A stretch of 64,000 nucleotides of DNA from Pseudomonas sp. PB106 (GTDB taxonomy: Bacteria; Pseudomonadota; Gammaproteobacteria; Pseudomonadales; Pseudomonadaceae), in contig NZ_RWIM01000220.1 in assembly GCF_009764645.1 (NCBI RefSeq), forward strand, positions 20,555-84,554, given 5' to 3'. The position numbers and the translations under genes are program-made. Shown piece after piece: positions 54,072 to 64,000 of the stretch (within the stretch, counting starts at the first letter, position 1; each line of letters starts with the position of its first letter). Below the pieces are notes generated by a model that did no database searches, was not told the origin of the DNA, and saw only the letters and a list, made by a program, of their open reading frames with translations.

Positions 54072-54740
54072 ATGAGTTCCGCTTTGAAAATCGATTTTGT
54101 CAGCGACGTCTCCTGCCCTTGGTGCGTCGTTGGTCTGTATGGCTTGTTGGAAGCGCTGCAGATCCTGCGCAACGAAGTGCAAGCCGAGATCCGCTTCCAG
54201 CCGTTCGAGCTGAATCCGAAAATGGGTGCCGGAGGGCAGAACATCGCCGAGCACATCCAAGAGAAGTACGGCTCGACACCGGAGCAATCGCAGAAGAATC
54301 GCGAGGCCATTCGTGCCCGTGGCGCTGAGCTTGGTTTTGCTTTTCGCACTGACAGCAACAGCCGCATCTACAACACCTTCGATGCGCACCGTTTGTTGCA
54401 TTGGGCTGAACTTGAGGGTTTGCAGCTGCCGTTGAAGGAGGCTTTGTTCAAAGCCTATTTCAGCGATGGCGGCAATCCGTCTGACCGTGGGCAGTTGGTG
54501 CAGATTGCGGAAAGTGTCGGGCTGGATCGCCAGCGTGCCGAGACGATTCTGGCGTCCGATGAGTTTGCTGATGAGGTGCGTGAAGAGGAGCAGGTGTGGT
54601 TGCAGCGCGGGGTCAGTTCGGTGCCGACGGTGGTGTTCAACGGCCAGTACGCAGTGACGGGCGGACAACCGGTAGACACATTTGTCGGCGCGATCCGCCA
54701 GATCATGGCCGAGTCAAAAGGTGGCACCGTCAACGGCTAA
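54072..54740 (+). CDS. DsbA-family (FrnE-like) oxidoreductase
   Basis: A 222-residue thioredoxin-fold protein without a signal peptide, beginning MSSALKIDFVSDVSCPWCVV. The active site is CPWC (about residues 15-18). The helical insertion and the cis-Pro region GVSSVPTVVFNG are characteristic of the FrnE group. It is probably a cytoplasmic disulfide oxidoreductase or isomerase. The ATG at 54072 is preceded by a GAGGTG Shine-Dalgarno. Confidence 0.92.
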   Translation: MSSALKIDFVSDVSCPWCVVGLYGLLEALQILRNEVQAEIRFQPFELNPKMGAGGQNIAEHIQEKYGSTPEQSQKNREAIRARGAELGFAFRTDSNSRIYNTFDAHRLLHWAELEGLQLPLKEALFKAYFSDGGNPSDRGQLVQIAESVGLDRQRAETILASDEFADEVREEEQVWLQRGVSSVPTVVFNGQYAVTGGQPVDTFVGAIRQIMAESKGGTVNG

Positions 54741-54751
54741 ACACATTCCCA

Positions 54752-54832
54752 TGTAGGAGCTGCCGAAGGCTGCGATCTTTTGATCTTGCCCTTAAAAAGA
54801 TCAAAAGATCGCAGCCTTCGGCAGCTCCTACA
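54752..54832. repeat. REP-type inverted repeat (GTAGGAGCTGCC family)
   Basis: TGTAGGAGCTGCCGAAGGCT and its complement around a GATCTT/AAGATC centre. It separates the convergent frnE-like and glpM genes. Confidence 0.88.
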
Positions 54833-54836
54833 GTAA

Positions 54837-55175
54837 TTAGCTGTGCAGGCGGACCCAAACACTGACCAGCACGGTGGCAGCCATCAACCACGCGACGGCC
54901 GCCACCGCCAACGACGCCTCCAACCGCATCCGATCCACCATCACATACAACGTCGCTAAATAAACAAAATACGGAATGATCGACCACATCCCGAACACGA
55001 TCGTGGTCTTCAGATCATCAATCGAGCGTCCCTTGCCGACGATGTAATGCGCAATCAGCGCAAAGGTCGGAAACAGTGGCACCAGTCCGGCAATGTAATA
55101 GTTTTTGGTTTTCGCCAGCGCCGCGAGGATCACCACCACCGCCGCGCCCAACAGGGCTTTGAAAATCAGATCCAC
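54837..55175 (-). CDS. glpM: GlpM-family membrane protein
   Basis: A 112-residue inner-membrane protein with four hydrophobic helices. The segments FKALLGAAVVVILAALAKTK, NYYIAGLVPLFPTFALIAHY and IIPYFVYLATLYVM match GlpM of P. aeruginosa, which was reported to influence alginate production. It starts 11 bases after the aauR stop, so it could be transcribed with aauSR. Confidence 0.9.
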   Translation of the reverse strand: MDLIFKALLGAAVVVILAALAKTKNYYIAGLVPLFPTFALIAHYIVGKGRSIDDLKTTIVFGMWSIIPYFVYLATLYVMVDRMRLEASLAVAAVAWLMAATVLVSVWVRLHS

Positions 55176-55186
55176 GTCGTTCTCGC

Positions 55187-56511
<1,325 letters not shown>

Positions 56512-56515
<4 letters not shown>

Positions 56516-58413
56516 ATTGGCTCGGCAGGTGTAGGGCTTACCAACGGTAAACTGAGGACAAAGGTAGTGCCGCCGCTGGCCGGGTGTTCGACACCCAGAT
56601 GCCCGCCGGTGGCGGCGGCGAGGCTGGCGGAAAGGGTCAGGCCCAGGCCCAGGCCTTGTTCGCCGGGCTTGGTGGTGAAGAACGGTTCGAACAGATGCTT
56701 GCGCGCTTCGGCGTCAATACCGTGACCGTTGTCGCGCACGCGCAGGCGATATTTGCCGTTGAATTCTTCGCCCTCCAGCCACAGCTCGGGCGTTGGTTGC
56801 GCCTGCATGGCGTCGAGGGCATTGCCGATCAGGTTGACCAGAATCTGTTCGAGACGGGTCTGGTCGATCTGCACTCGCACGTCGATAAATTGCCGGTGCA
56901 CGGTCAGGCCCGAGGCCTCGACCCGGGCACCGAGCACTTGCAGCGCGGCATCGACCGCTTTGCCGAGGCTGGCCTGACCCTGATTGTCGCCGCGCCGGGC
57001 AAACGAGCGCAGGCTGGCAGTGATGCGGCCCATGCGGTCGATCAGGTCGTTGATGGTGTTCAGATTGGTGCTGGCGACATCGAGCTGACCGCGTTCGAGG
57101 AAGCGTACGGTGTTGCCCGACAGCGTCCGCATCGCCGCGAGCGGCTGATTCAGTTCGTGGGCAATGCTGGTCGACATCTGGCCGATGGCGGCAAGTTTGC
57201 CGGCCTGCACCAGTTCATCCTGAGCGCGGCGCAACGTCTCTTCGGCCTGACGCCGTTCGCGGATCTGACTCTTCAATCGCTCGTTGCTGGCGCGCAGGTC
57301 GCTGGTGCGTTCGGTAATCCGACGCTCCAGCTGATTGTTGGCTTCCTGCAGCGCTTCACGGGCGGCGAGGCGGGTGGCGATGACCTTGCGCCGCTCGTTC
57401 CAGGCGATCAGCAGGAAGGCGACCAGGGCAAACGCTACGGCGACCAGAATGCCTTGGTTGATCGCTTCGCGGCGCAGATCCTGAAGGGGCGTCAGCAGGG
57501 TGAAGTTCCACGGCGTGTCACTCAGCAGCCGGGTCTGCGCCAGATAGCTGATGTCGTCCTCGCCGGACTGCACTTCGCTGTTGGCCGGGAAGGTGAGCTT
57601 CTCCACGCCTTCGGACAGGGTTTCGCGAGCCAGCGGTTGCAGTTCGTTGAGCGGAAACCAGTAATACTGCAGGCTGCGGGCGAGTTTTTCCTTGGTTTCT
57701 TCACTCAGGGGAATGACCGCTTTCAGGCGCCGGGCCGGATCGCTGGAGAGAATGATGATGCCGTTTTCATCGCTGACGAAGGCTTCCAGGCGTGCGCGCT
57801 GCCAACGTTCTTCCATGGCTTCCAGACGCACTTTGACCACGGCGACGCCGATGATCTTGCCATGCTCTTCGAGGCCGTGGGCGAGGTAGTAACCGGGTTC
57901 ACCGTTGGTGCTGCCGATGCCGTAGAAACGCCCGGGCTCACCACGTACGGCTTTCTGGAAATAGGCGCGGAAGGACAGGTCTTCACCGAGGTAACTGTCG
58001 ACATCGCGCCAGTTGCTGGTGGCCATCACCCGGCCGGTGGTGTCCATGACATAGATGGCCCGACTGCGGCTGCGCCGATTCAGGCCTTCAAGGTAATCGT
58101 TGACCGTTTGCCGGTGTTCCGGAGTCGGCTCGGCCAGTAGCTGCGACACACTGGTTTCGAGTTCCAGCAGGCTGGGCAAATAGGTGTATTTGCTGATCTC
58201 GCTTTCGACCGCGCGGGCGTGCAGTTCCAGCTGACGCTGACCGTTCTCGCCAAGGCTGCGGATGCCGAAATGTTCACTGGTCCAGAAGCCGATGAAACCC
58301 AGGCCGATCATCAGGGCAATGATCAGTGGCGGCAGGAACAAATGACGAATCAGACGGGGCTTCACGGCAAGTGATGGCGGCGCGGCGCGATAGAGATTGG
58401 GGTCGCATTTCAT
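56512..58413 (-). CDS. aauS: Sensor histidine kinase of acidic amino acid uptake (DctB-like)
   Basis: A 633-residue two-transmembrane kinase. Helices lie near residues 25-42 and 305-325, and a periplasmic double-Cache-type domain (about 50-290) probably senses the amino acid. A coiled-coil and the HisKA motif IGQMSTSIAHELNQPL (phosphoacceptor His) follow. The HATPase end carries NLIGNALDAMQAQP and LGLGLTLSASL. The ATG at 58413 is preferred over a GTG three bases earlier. Partner of the overlapping aauR gene. Confidence 0.88.
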
Positions 58414-58458
58414 CACAGATGCCTTGGGTCAACCACCACAACAAACTTCACCAATCCG

Positions 58459-58539
58459 CTGTAGGAGCTGCCGCAGGCTGCGATCTTTTGATCTTCAAAA
58501 ACAAAGTCAAGAGATCGCAGCCTGCGGCAGCTCCTACAG
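58459..58539. repeat. REP-type inverted repeat (GTAGGAGCTGCC family)
   Basis: CTGTAGGAGCTGCCGCAGGC and its complement around a GATCTT centre, between aauS and aatP. Confidence 0.88.
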
Positions 58540-58557
58540 GGGGAGGCGGTGTTGCTT

Positions 58558-59292
58558 TTAGTGCTGCAGGATTTTCTCGAGGAAGTGCTGCGCGCGTTCC
58601 GAGCGGGCGCTGATGTCGCCGAAGAATTCCTCTTTCGGGCAGTCTTCGATGATCTTGCCAGCGTCCATGAAAATCACCCGGTCGGCCACTTTGCGGGCGA
58701 AGCCCATTTCGTGGGTCACGCACATCATGGTCATGCCTTCGTGAGCCAGTTGCACCATCACGTCGAGCACTTCGTTAACCATCTCCGGGTCGAGCGCCGA
58801 GGTCGGTTCGTCGAACAGCATGACGATCGGGTCCATCGCCAGCGCACGGGCAATTGCCACGCGCTGTTGCTGACCACCGGAGAGTTGCCCCGGATGCTTG
58901 TGGGCATGTGCCGACAGGCCAACGCGCTCGAGCAGTTGCAGACCTTTCTTGGTCGCCTCTTCCTTGCTGCGGCCCAACACCTTGATCTGCGCGATGGTCA
59001 GGTTTTCGGTGATGGTCAGGTGCGGGAACAGTTCGAAATGCTGGAACACCATGCCCACGCGCGAACGCAGTTTCGGCAGGTTGGTCTTCGAGTCGGCAAT
59101 CGAGGTGCCGTCGACGACGATGTCACCTTTCTGGAACGGCTCCAGCGCGTTGACGCACTTGATCAGGGTCGATTTGCCGGAACCCGACGGGCCGCAGACC
59201 ACGATCACTTCGCCTTTTTTGACCTCGGTGCTGCAATCAGTCAGCACCTGGAAGTCCCCATACCACTTGTTGATGTTCTTGATAGAGATCAT
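58558..59292 (-). CDS. aatP: Glutamate/aspartate ABC transporter ATPase
   Basis: A 244-residue GltL-type ATPase. Walker A is GPSGSGKST, the ABC signature is LSGGQQQRVAIARALAMDP, and Walker B is VMLFDEPTSALD. It energises the AatJQM permease for acidic amino acid import. It overlaps aatM by four bases at the end of the operon. Confidence 0.96.
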   Translation of the reverse strand: MISIKNINKWYGDFQVLTDCSTEVKKGEVIVVCGPSGSGKSTLIKCVNALEPFQKGDIVVDGTSIADSKTNLPKLRSRVGMVFQHFELFPHLTITENLTIAQIKVLGRSKEEATKKGLQLLERVGLSAHAHKHPGQLSGGQQQRVAIARALAMDPIVMLFDEPTSALDPEMVNEVLDVMVQLAHEGMTMMCVTHEMGFARKVADRVIFMDAGKIIEDCPKEEFFGDISARSERAQHFLEKILQH

Positions 59293-59960
59293 ACGGCGAA
59301 CCTTTTTTGCAGACGCTTGACCAGCAGCGAGGCGGAAAAGCTGATGATGAAGTAGACGACACCGGCGAAGATCAGGAACTCGTTGGAGCGGCCAATGATG
59401 TCGCCGCTGGAGCGGGCGGAGTTGAGGAAGTCCACCAGGCCCACGGTGTAAACCAGCGAGGTGTCCTGGAACAGGATGATCGACTGTTGCAGCAGCAACG
59501 GCGTCATCTTGCGGAACGCCTGGGGCAGGATGATCAGACGCATGGTCTGGCCATAGGTCATGCCCATCGCCTGAGCGGCGGCCATCTGACCTTTGGGGAT
59601 CGACTGCACACCGGCCCGGACGATTTCGCAGAAGTACGCGGCTTCGAACATCATGAACGCCACGACGCAGGAGGTGAACGCACCGATCGGCGTGTCTTCA
59701 CCGGTGATCCAGCGCAGCACGAACGGCACCGCCAGATAGAACCAGGTGATCACCAGCAGCAGCGGGATCGAACGGAAGTAGTTCACATAGGCGCCGGCCA
59801 CGCGGGACAGCAGTTTGCTCGACGACAGGCGCATCAGCGCCAGGATCGTCCCGAGCACGATGCCGCCAATCACGCCCATGACCATCAACTGCAAGGTCAT
59901 GACCATGCCATTCCACAGGCCCGGGATGGCGGGGATGATGCCGCTGAAATCGAAGTCCAT
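59289..59960 (-). CDS. aatM: Glutamate/aspartate ABC transporter permease
   Basis: A 223-residue inner-membrane permease of the GltK type with five helices. The EAA-like motif AAAQAMGMTYGQTMRLIILP (about residue 147) mediates contact with the ATPase. It starts one base into the aatQ stop codon. Confidence 0.95.
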   Translation of the reverse strand: MDFDFSGIIPAIPGLWNGMVMTLQLMVMGVIGGIVLGTILALMRLSSSKLLSRVAGAYVNYFRSIPLLLVITWFYLAVPFVLRWITGEDTPIGAFTSCVVAFMMFEAAYFCEIVRAGVQSIPKGQMAAAQAMGMTYGQTMRLIILPQAFRKMTPLLLQQSIILFQDTSLVYTVGLVDFLNSARSSGDIIGRSNEFLIFAGVVYFIISFSASLLVKRLQKRFAV

Positions 59961-60706
59961 TATTTACCCCCCACGGAGATCAGGCCGGGCACCGCGACTT
60001 TCTTCTCGACCATGCGCATCAGCAGCATCAGGCTCATGTTCAGGGTGAAGTAGATCAGCGTGGCCAGGGTGAAGGCTTCAAACAGGTTGGCTGAGAACTC
60101 GGCGGTCTGTTTGGTTTGCGCCAGCAGTTCCATCAGGCCGATCAGGGACGCCACGGAGGAGTTCTTGAAGACGTTGAGGAATTCCGAGGTGAGCGGCGGA
60201 ATGATGATGCGATAGGCCTGGGGCAGCAGCACGTTCCAGTAGATCTGCGGCAGCTTGAAGCCCATGGCGCGGGCGGCGGCTTCCTGGCCGCGTGGCAGCG
60301 CCTGGATGCCGGTGCGCACTTGTTCGCAGACACGGGCAGCGGTGAACAGGCCAAGACACACGACAACGCTCAGGTAAGCCGAGGTGGTCGGGTTGAGATC
60401 CTGTTTGTACCAGTCCTGCAGGTTCTGCGGCAGCAGATCGGGCACCAGGAAGTACCAGATGAACAGCTGAACCAGCAGCGGTACGTTACGAAACAGTTCC
60501 ACGTAGCAGGTCGCGATGCCCGATACGATGCGGTTTGGCACCGTGCGCATGACCCCCAGAATGGAGCCCAGCAGCAAGGCGATGATCCATGCCACGATGG
60601 CAATGGCAATGGTCCAGCCCAAACCGGTGACGTACCAGTCGAGATACGTCTCGCTGCCGACGCCGGTGGACTTGAAGAACACGCCCCAGTCCCAGTTGTA
60701 ATTCAT
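59960..60706 (-). CDS. aatQ: Glutamate/aspartate ABC transporter permease
   Basis: A 248-residue GltJ-type permease with five or six helices, beginning MNYNWDWGVFFKSTGVGSET. The EAA motif is AAARAMGFKLPQIYWNVLLP, followed by IIIPPLTSEFLNVFKNSS. The ATG at 60706 was chosen because GGAG precedes it and the start matches the family; the upstream in-frame ATG lies in the leader. It pairs with AatM. Confidence 0.94.
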   Translation of the reverse strand: MNYNWDWGVFFKSTGVGSETYLDWYVTGLGWTIAIAIVAWIIALLLGSILGVMRTVPNRIVSGIATCYVELFRNVPLLVQLFIWYFLVPDLLPQNLQDWYKQDLNPTTSAYLSVVVCLGLFTAARVCEQVRTGIQALPRGQEAAARAMGFKLPQIYWNVLLPQAYRIIIPPLTSEFLNVFKNSSVASLIGLMELLAQTKQTAEFSANLFEAFTLATLIYFTLNMSLMLLMRMVEKKVAVPGLISVGGK

Positions 60707-60853
60707 TAGGGTCTCCCCTCGAAATCGATCGATGTACAAGCACCCGCTTGGGGAAAGTCCTTTCCCGCCCGACGTTGAACGCCGGGCACACGCGATCGGC
60801 TCGAAAACCGCCAGGTCGAGTGCTCCACAGTAAAGCCAGCAGGTAGTAACAGA

Positions 60854-60882
60854 CGCCTGAGAGAGGATTGCTCCCTCAGGCG
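60854..60882 (-). other. Stem-loop between aatJ and aatQ
   Basis: CGCCTGAG (60854-60861) and CTCAGGCG (60875-60882) pair around 13 bases. Such intercistronic hairpins stabilise the binding-protein mRNA and lower permease expression. Confidence 0.6.
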
Positions 60883-60899
60883 ATAAGGTTAGTCAGGAA

Positions 60900-61826
60900 T
60901 CAGATTTTTACGTCAGGCGCCGGCTTGTCGCTCGGGGTGGCGATCAGACCTTTTACCTTGTCGCTCATCGGGAAGTTCAGGTTCAGGCCTTTTGGTGGGA
61001 TCGGGCTCTCGAACCATTTGCTGTAGATCTTGTTGATCTCGCCAGACTTGTACAGACCCACGATGGCGTCATCGACAGCTTTCTTGAAGGCCGGGTCGTC
61101 TTTGCGAACCATGCATGCGTAGGCTTCGAACGACTGCGGCGTACCGGTGATGATCCAGTCAGCCGGCTTCTTGGCCTTGGCTTCTTCGCCGGCCAGCAAA
61201 GCGTCGTCCATCATGAAGGCAACGGCGCGGCCGCTTTCCAGCATGTTGAAGGATTCACCGTGGTCTTTGGCGGAGATGATGTTCATGCCCATCTGCTTGT
61301 CGGCGTTCATCGCTTTGATGATGCGCTCGGACGTGGTGCCCGCAGTAGTCACGACGTTTTTGCCTTTCAGGTCGGCGAAGTCAGCGTAGGACGGCTTGCC
61401 TTCCTTGTCTTTCTTGACCAGCAGACGGGTGCCGATTTCGAAGATGTTGACGGTGAAGTCGACTTGCTGGGCGCGCTCGGCGTTGTTGGTGGTCGAGCCG
61501 CACTCGATATCCGCGGTGCCGTTCTGGATCAGCGGGATACGGGTTTGCGAGGTCACCAGGTTGTACTTGACCTGCAGATCGGGCTTGTTCAGGTCTTTTT
61601 TCAGGGCTTCAACGATAGCCACTTGAATGTCGTGGGAGTAGCCCACGGGTTTGCCGGAAGCATCGGCGATGTAGGAAAACGGAATGGAGCTGTCGCGGTG
61701 AGCGAGCGTGATGGTGCCCGAATCGTTGATTTTCTTCAGGGTGCCGGTGAGTTCGGCGGCGAAAACTGGCGTGCTGATCAGAGCGGCAGCAATGGCTGCG
61801 CCCAGGATATGGGGAACGATGCGCAT
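60900..61826 (-). CDS. aatJ: Glutamate/aspartate periplasmic binding protein
   Basis: A 308-residue solute-binding protein. The signal peptide (MRIVPHILGAAIAAALISTP) ends at VFA-AEL. The mature part carries the family-3 signature DASGKPVGYSHDIQVAIVEA and binding residues around AHRDSSIPFSY and TTAGTTSERI. The ATG at 61826 gives the standard signal peptide. First and most expressed gene of aatJQMP; an intercistronic stem-loop follows. Confidence 0.95.
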   Translation of the reverse strand: MRIVPHILGAAIAAALISTPVFAAELTGTLKKINDSGTITLAHRDSSIPFSYIADASGKPVGYSHDIQVAIVEALKKDLNKPDLQVKYNLVTSQTRIPLIQNGTADIECGSTTNNAERAQQVDFTVNIFEIGTRLLVKKDKEGKPSYADFADLKGKNVVTTAGTTSERIIKAMNADKQMGMNIISAKDHGESFNMLESGRAVAFMMDDALLAGEEAKAKKPADWIITGTPQSFEAYACMVRKDDPAFKKAVDDAIVGLYKSGEINKIYSKWFESPIPPKGLNLNFPMSDKVKGLIATPSDKPAPDVKI

Positions 61827-61942
61827 CAAATTTTCCTCGACATTGTTTTTTTTATGGAGCCAGTTCGTCGGCCCTTTTGTGCTTCGAATGCCTGACGGCT
61901 CCTGAAGTGTTGGCACAACAGGCATTCGTCGAGAGAGTGTAG

Positions 61943-61958
61943 AGCATGAGTCGTGCCA
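61943..61958 (-). promoter_or_regulatory. Sigma-54 promoter of aatJQMP
   Basis: On the minus strand: TGGCACGACTCATGCT, with -24 TGGCACG and -12 ATGCT at the correct spacing. It lies about 117 bases before the aatJ ATG. Confidence 0.85.
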
Positions 61959-62034
61959 GACCAGTGGCGGATGGTTAATACGCTGATTTATAAGGTGATT
62001 AAAGTTTTGTGGCGGTTTTTTGGAGGGCAACTGA

Positions 62035-62048
62035 TCCGGTTTACCGAA
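62035..62048. promoter_or_regulatory. AauR-type binding site, copy 2
   Basis: TCCGGTTTACCGAA fits TTCGG-N4-CCGAA with one mismatch. It is centred about 90 bases upstream of the -24 box, and 31 bases from copy 1. Confidence 0.65.
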
Positions 62049-62065
62049 TCGACCGGGAAGTCGCG

Positions 62066-62079
62066 TTCGGAAATCCGAA
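62066..62079. promoter_or_regulatory. AauR-type binding site, copy 1
   Basis: TTCGGAAATCCGAA is a perfect TTCGG-N4-CCGAA site, the published P. aeruginosa AauR recognition sequence from memory. It is about 120 bases upstream of the -24 box. Confidence 0.72.
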
Positions 62080-62087
62080 CAAGTTTG

Positions 62088-62177
62088 TGTAGGAGCGAGC
62101 CTGCTCGCGAGGGTGGTGCGTCAGGCGCCAGGTATGTTGATTGACACACCGACATCGCGAGCAGGCTCACTCCTACA
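62088..62177. repeat. REP-type inverted repeat (GTAGGAGCGAGCCTGCTCGC family)
   Basis: TGTAGGAGCGAGCCTGCTCG and its complement around a variable centre, between the enhancer sites of aatJ and the glpD terminator. Confidence 0.85.
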
Positions 62178-62201
62178 GTGCTCGCGGTGTGTCAGGCATA
62201 C

Positions 62202-62236
62202 AAAAAAGCCCCTGAATCTTACGATTAAGGGGCTTT
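62202..62236 (-). terminator. Rho-independent terminator of glpD
   Basis: On the minus strand AAAGCCCCT...AGGGGCTTT forms a hairpin with a small internal mismatch, followed by TTTG. Confidence 0.88.
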
Positions 62237-62255
62237 CGTTCAAGCGATGTTCACA

Positions 62256-63794
62256 TCACGCCGCTTCGATCTTGCTACGGCTCTGTTCGACCTTGCCCAG
62301 GTACGCCGCAAGCTTCTCCTGCTCGGCTGGAGTGGTGAACAGGCCCAGCTTGCTGCGACGCCAGAGAATGTCATGCGCCGTGGTCGCCCACTCTTCGCTG
62401 CACAGATAATCGACTTCACGGGTGTAGAGCCCGCCGCCAATGTGTTCGCCCATGTCGGCGAGGCTTTGCACGCCTTCGAGCATGCGCCAGGTACGGCTGC
62501 CGTACGTGGTCGACCAGCGACGGGCAATCTCGCTCGGCACGAAGTCGAACTTGTCGCGGATCAGCGCGCTCAAGGCTTGTGGCGTGGTCATGTCTTCGCC
62601 GCCGGGCAGAGTGGCGCTGGCCGTCCAGCTCGGACGCATCTGGGTGAAGAACGGCATCAGTTGCGCCATCGCCGATTCGGCGAGTTTGCGGTAGGTGGTC
62701 AGCTTGCCGCCGAACACTGACAGCAGCGGCGCTTCTTCAGCGTTACCCGACAAGGCCAGCGTGTAATCGCGGGTGACGGCCGACGGGTTGTCGGATTCGT
62801 CGTTGCACAGTGGGCGCACGCCCGAATAGCTGTGCTGGATGTCGTCGCGGCTGATCTGCTGCTTGAAGTGCGCGTTGACCACTTTCAACAGGTAATCGGT
62901 TTCGCCTTCGGTGATTGCCACTTTCGCCGGATCGCCGGTGTATTCGCGGTCGGTAGTGCCGATCAGGGTGAAGTGATTCAGGTACGGAATGGTGAACACG
63001 ATGCGCTGATCTTCGTTTTGCAGAATGTGCGCGTGATCGCCTTCGTACAGTTTCGGCACGATGATGTGGCTGCCCTGAATCAGACGGATGCCGTACGGCG
63101 ATTCCATCTTCAGGTCGTCACGGATGAACTTGGCAACCCATGGGCCGGCGGCGTTCACCAGCGCTTTGGCGGTGATCGAAAACAGGCTGCCGTCGGCGCG
63201 TTCCAGGTCCAGGTGCCACAAGCCTTTGGCGCGACGAGCGCTGACGCAACGGGTCTGGGTGTGCACGTGGGCGCCTTTTTCACGGGCGGCCATGGCGTTG
63301 AGTACCACCAGGCGGGCGTCGTCGACCCAGCAGTCGGAGTATTCGAAGCCTTTCTTGATTTCGCTTTTCAGCGCGCTGTCGGCACCGAACTTGAGGCTTT
63401 TCGAACCTGGCAGCTTTTCGCGCTTGCCGAGGTTGTCATAGAGGAACAGGCCAGCGCGGATCATCCACGCCGGGCGCAGGTGCGGACGGTGCGGCAGCAC
63501 GAAGCGCATCGGCTTGACGATGTGCGGCGCCTTGGCCAGCAGCACTTCGCGTTCTGCCAGGGCTTCACGCACCAGACGGAATTCGTAATGTTCGAGGTAG
63601 CGCAGACCACCGTGGATCAGCTTGCTGCTGGCCGACGAGGTGTGGCTGGCGAGGTCGTCCTTTTCGCAAAGGAACACCGAAAGCCCACGACCGGCGGCAT
63701 CCGCTGCGATCCCCACGCCATTGATCCCGCCGCCGATAACGGCAACATCGTAGATCTCGGAGATTGGGGGCGTACGCAAGGTAGAGGTGGACAT
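62256..63794 (-). CDS. glpD: Aerobic glycerol-3-phosphate dehydrogenase
   Basis: A 512-residue inner-membrane-associated flavoprotein that oxidises glycerol-3-phosphate to dihydroxyacetone phosphate and feeds electrons to the quinone pool. The FAD-binding motif DVAVIGGGINGVGIAADAAG lies near the N-terminus, and the family segments CEKDDLASHTSSASSKLIHG and GLRYLEHYEFRLVREAL follow. At 512 residues it is close to the usual length. Two GlpR-like sites lie just upstream. Confidence 0.97.
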   Translation of the reverse strand: MSTSTLRTPPISEIYDVAVIGGGINGVGIAADAAGRGLSVFLCEKDDLASHTSSASSKLIHGGLRYLEHYEFRLVREALAEREVLLAKAPHIVKPMRFVLPHRPHLRPAWMIRAGLFLYDNLGKREKLPGSKSLKFGADSALKSEIKKGFEYSDCWVDDARLVVLNAMAAREKGAHVHTQTRCVSARRAKGLWHLDLERADGSLFSITAKALVNAAGPWVAKFIRDDLKMESPYGIRLIQGSHIIVPKLYEGDHAHILQNEDQRIVFTIPYLNHFTLIGTTDREYTGDPAKVAITEGETDYLLKVVNAHFKQQISRDDIQHSYSGVRPLCNDESDNPSAVTRDYTLALSGNAEEAPLLSVFGGKLTTYRKLAESAMAQLMPFFTQMRPSWTASATLPGGEDMTTPQALSALIRDKFDFVPSEIARRWSTTYGSRTWRMLEGVQSLADMGEHIGGGLYTREVDYLCSEEWATTAHDILWRRSKLGLFTTPAEQEKLAAYLGKVEQSRSKIEAA

Positions 63795-63824
63795 CGGCTG
63801 GCCTCGGGTTCTTTTGATTTTCTA

Positions 63825-63840
63825 TATTGGAAATCGAACA
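63825..63840. promoter_or_regulatory. GlpR-like operator 1 of glpD
   Basis: TATTGGAAATCGAACA resembles the GlpR consensus TGTTCG-WTAW-CGAACA; the right half is perfect. It lies about 31 bases before the ATG. Confidence 0.55.
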
Positions 63841-63844
63841 TGAA

Positions 63845-63860
63845 TGTTCATTTGCGAAAA
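63845..63860. promoter_or_regulatory. GlpR-like operator 2 of glpD
   Basis: TGTTCATTTGCGAAAA matches the same consensus with one mismatch per half, with its centre 20 bases from operator 1. A further half site, TTCGAACATT, lies at about 63937. Confidence 0.55.
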
Positions 63861-63952
63861 TGGTAGCCCATAAACACGCGCGCAGCCAGTCGCGTTCGAT
63901 TGAAAAAACTCATCGAAGGACAGGGAAAGGAAAATATTCGAACATTAAAAGC

Positions 63953-63984
63953 AAAAAGATCGCAGCCTTCGGCAGCTCCTACAT
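63953..63984. repeat. REP half element cut near the window edge
   Basis: AAAAAGATCGCAGCCTTCGGCAGCTCCTACAT is one arm of a GTAGGAGCTGCC-family unit. A partner may lie beyond position 64000. Confidence 0.7.
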
Positions 63985-64000
63985 GGGTTCACTTAACCTG

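Overview
This is a chromosomal segment of a Pseudomonas, most likely the P. fluorescens complex. The evidence is the xseA/guaB/guaA block, a cmoBA pair, a second Lon protease of the P. aeruginosa AsrA type, GlpM, a glutamate/aspartate uptake operon with its sigma-54 two-component system, glpD, high GC content, and many REP-type palindromes of the kinds common in fluorescent pseudomonads. No rRNA, tRNA, CRISPR array, prophage or insertion sequence was seen.

Layout: 1-9.3 kb holds the end of xseA, a LysR/TauE divergent pair, a zinc-ribbon protein, guaB-guaA, a Tat-exported multicopper oxidase and tadA. 9.4-12.8 kb (minus strand) holds cmoB-cmoA, a YhhN-family membrane protein, a chagasin-like lipoprotein and an unknown beta-rich protein. 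13-16.5 kb holds lon with a sigma-32-like promoter, a folded repeat element and a DUF6124 gene with a structured leader. 17-22.7 kb holds a delta-60 repeat protein lying against a leftover 3' end of a PQQ dehydrogenase, then gcd and an OprB porin. 23-25.3 kb holds a VF530 protein, a Pr6Pr protein, and a ferric-siderophore reductase with its PadR regulator.

25.8-32.9 kb is a complete CS1/alpha-type chaperone-usher fimbrial operon with two tandem copies of the tip-subunit gene. 32.9-45.1 kb is the most accessory-looking part. A 1681-residue protein with leucine-rich repeats and a NEL-type E3 ubiquitin ligase end and a 1079-residue protein with a papain-like (YopT/C58-like) end flank a class A penicillin-binding protein gene. 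45.4-58.4 kb holds an amino acid permease, an FMN glutamate-synthase-like protein, Nudix, LysE, GNAT, MetR-like, hydrolase and FrnE genes, glpM and aauSR. 58.5-64 kb holds aatJQMP and glpD.

The most useful non-coding observations are three las/rhl-box-like palindromes at nearly the same distance (73-77 bases) from three unrelated start codons, which suggests a LuxR-type regulon. Others are a duplicated PQQ-dehydrogenase 3' end plus terminator around the delta-60 gene, a long-range base-paired leader before the DUF6124 gene, a stem-loop before the pilin gene, and a sigma-54 promoter with two AauR-type sites before aatJ.
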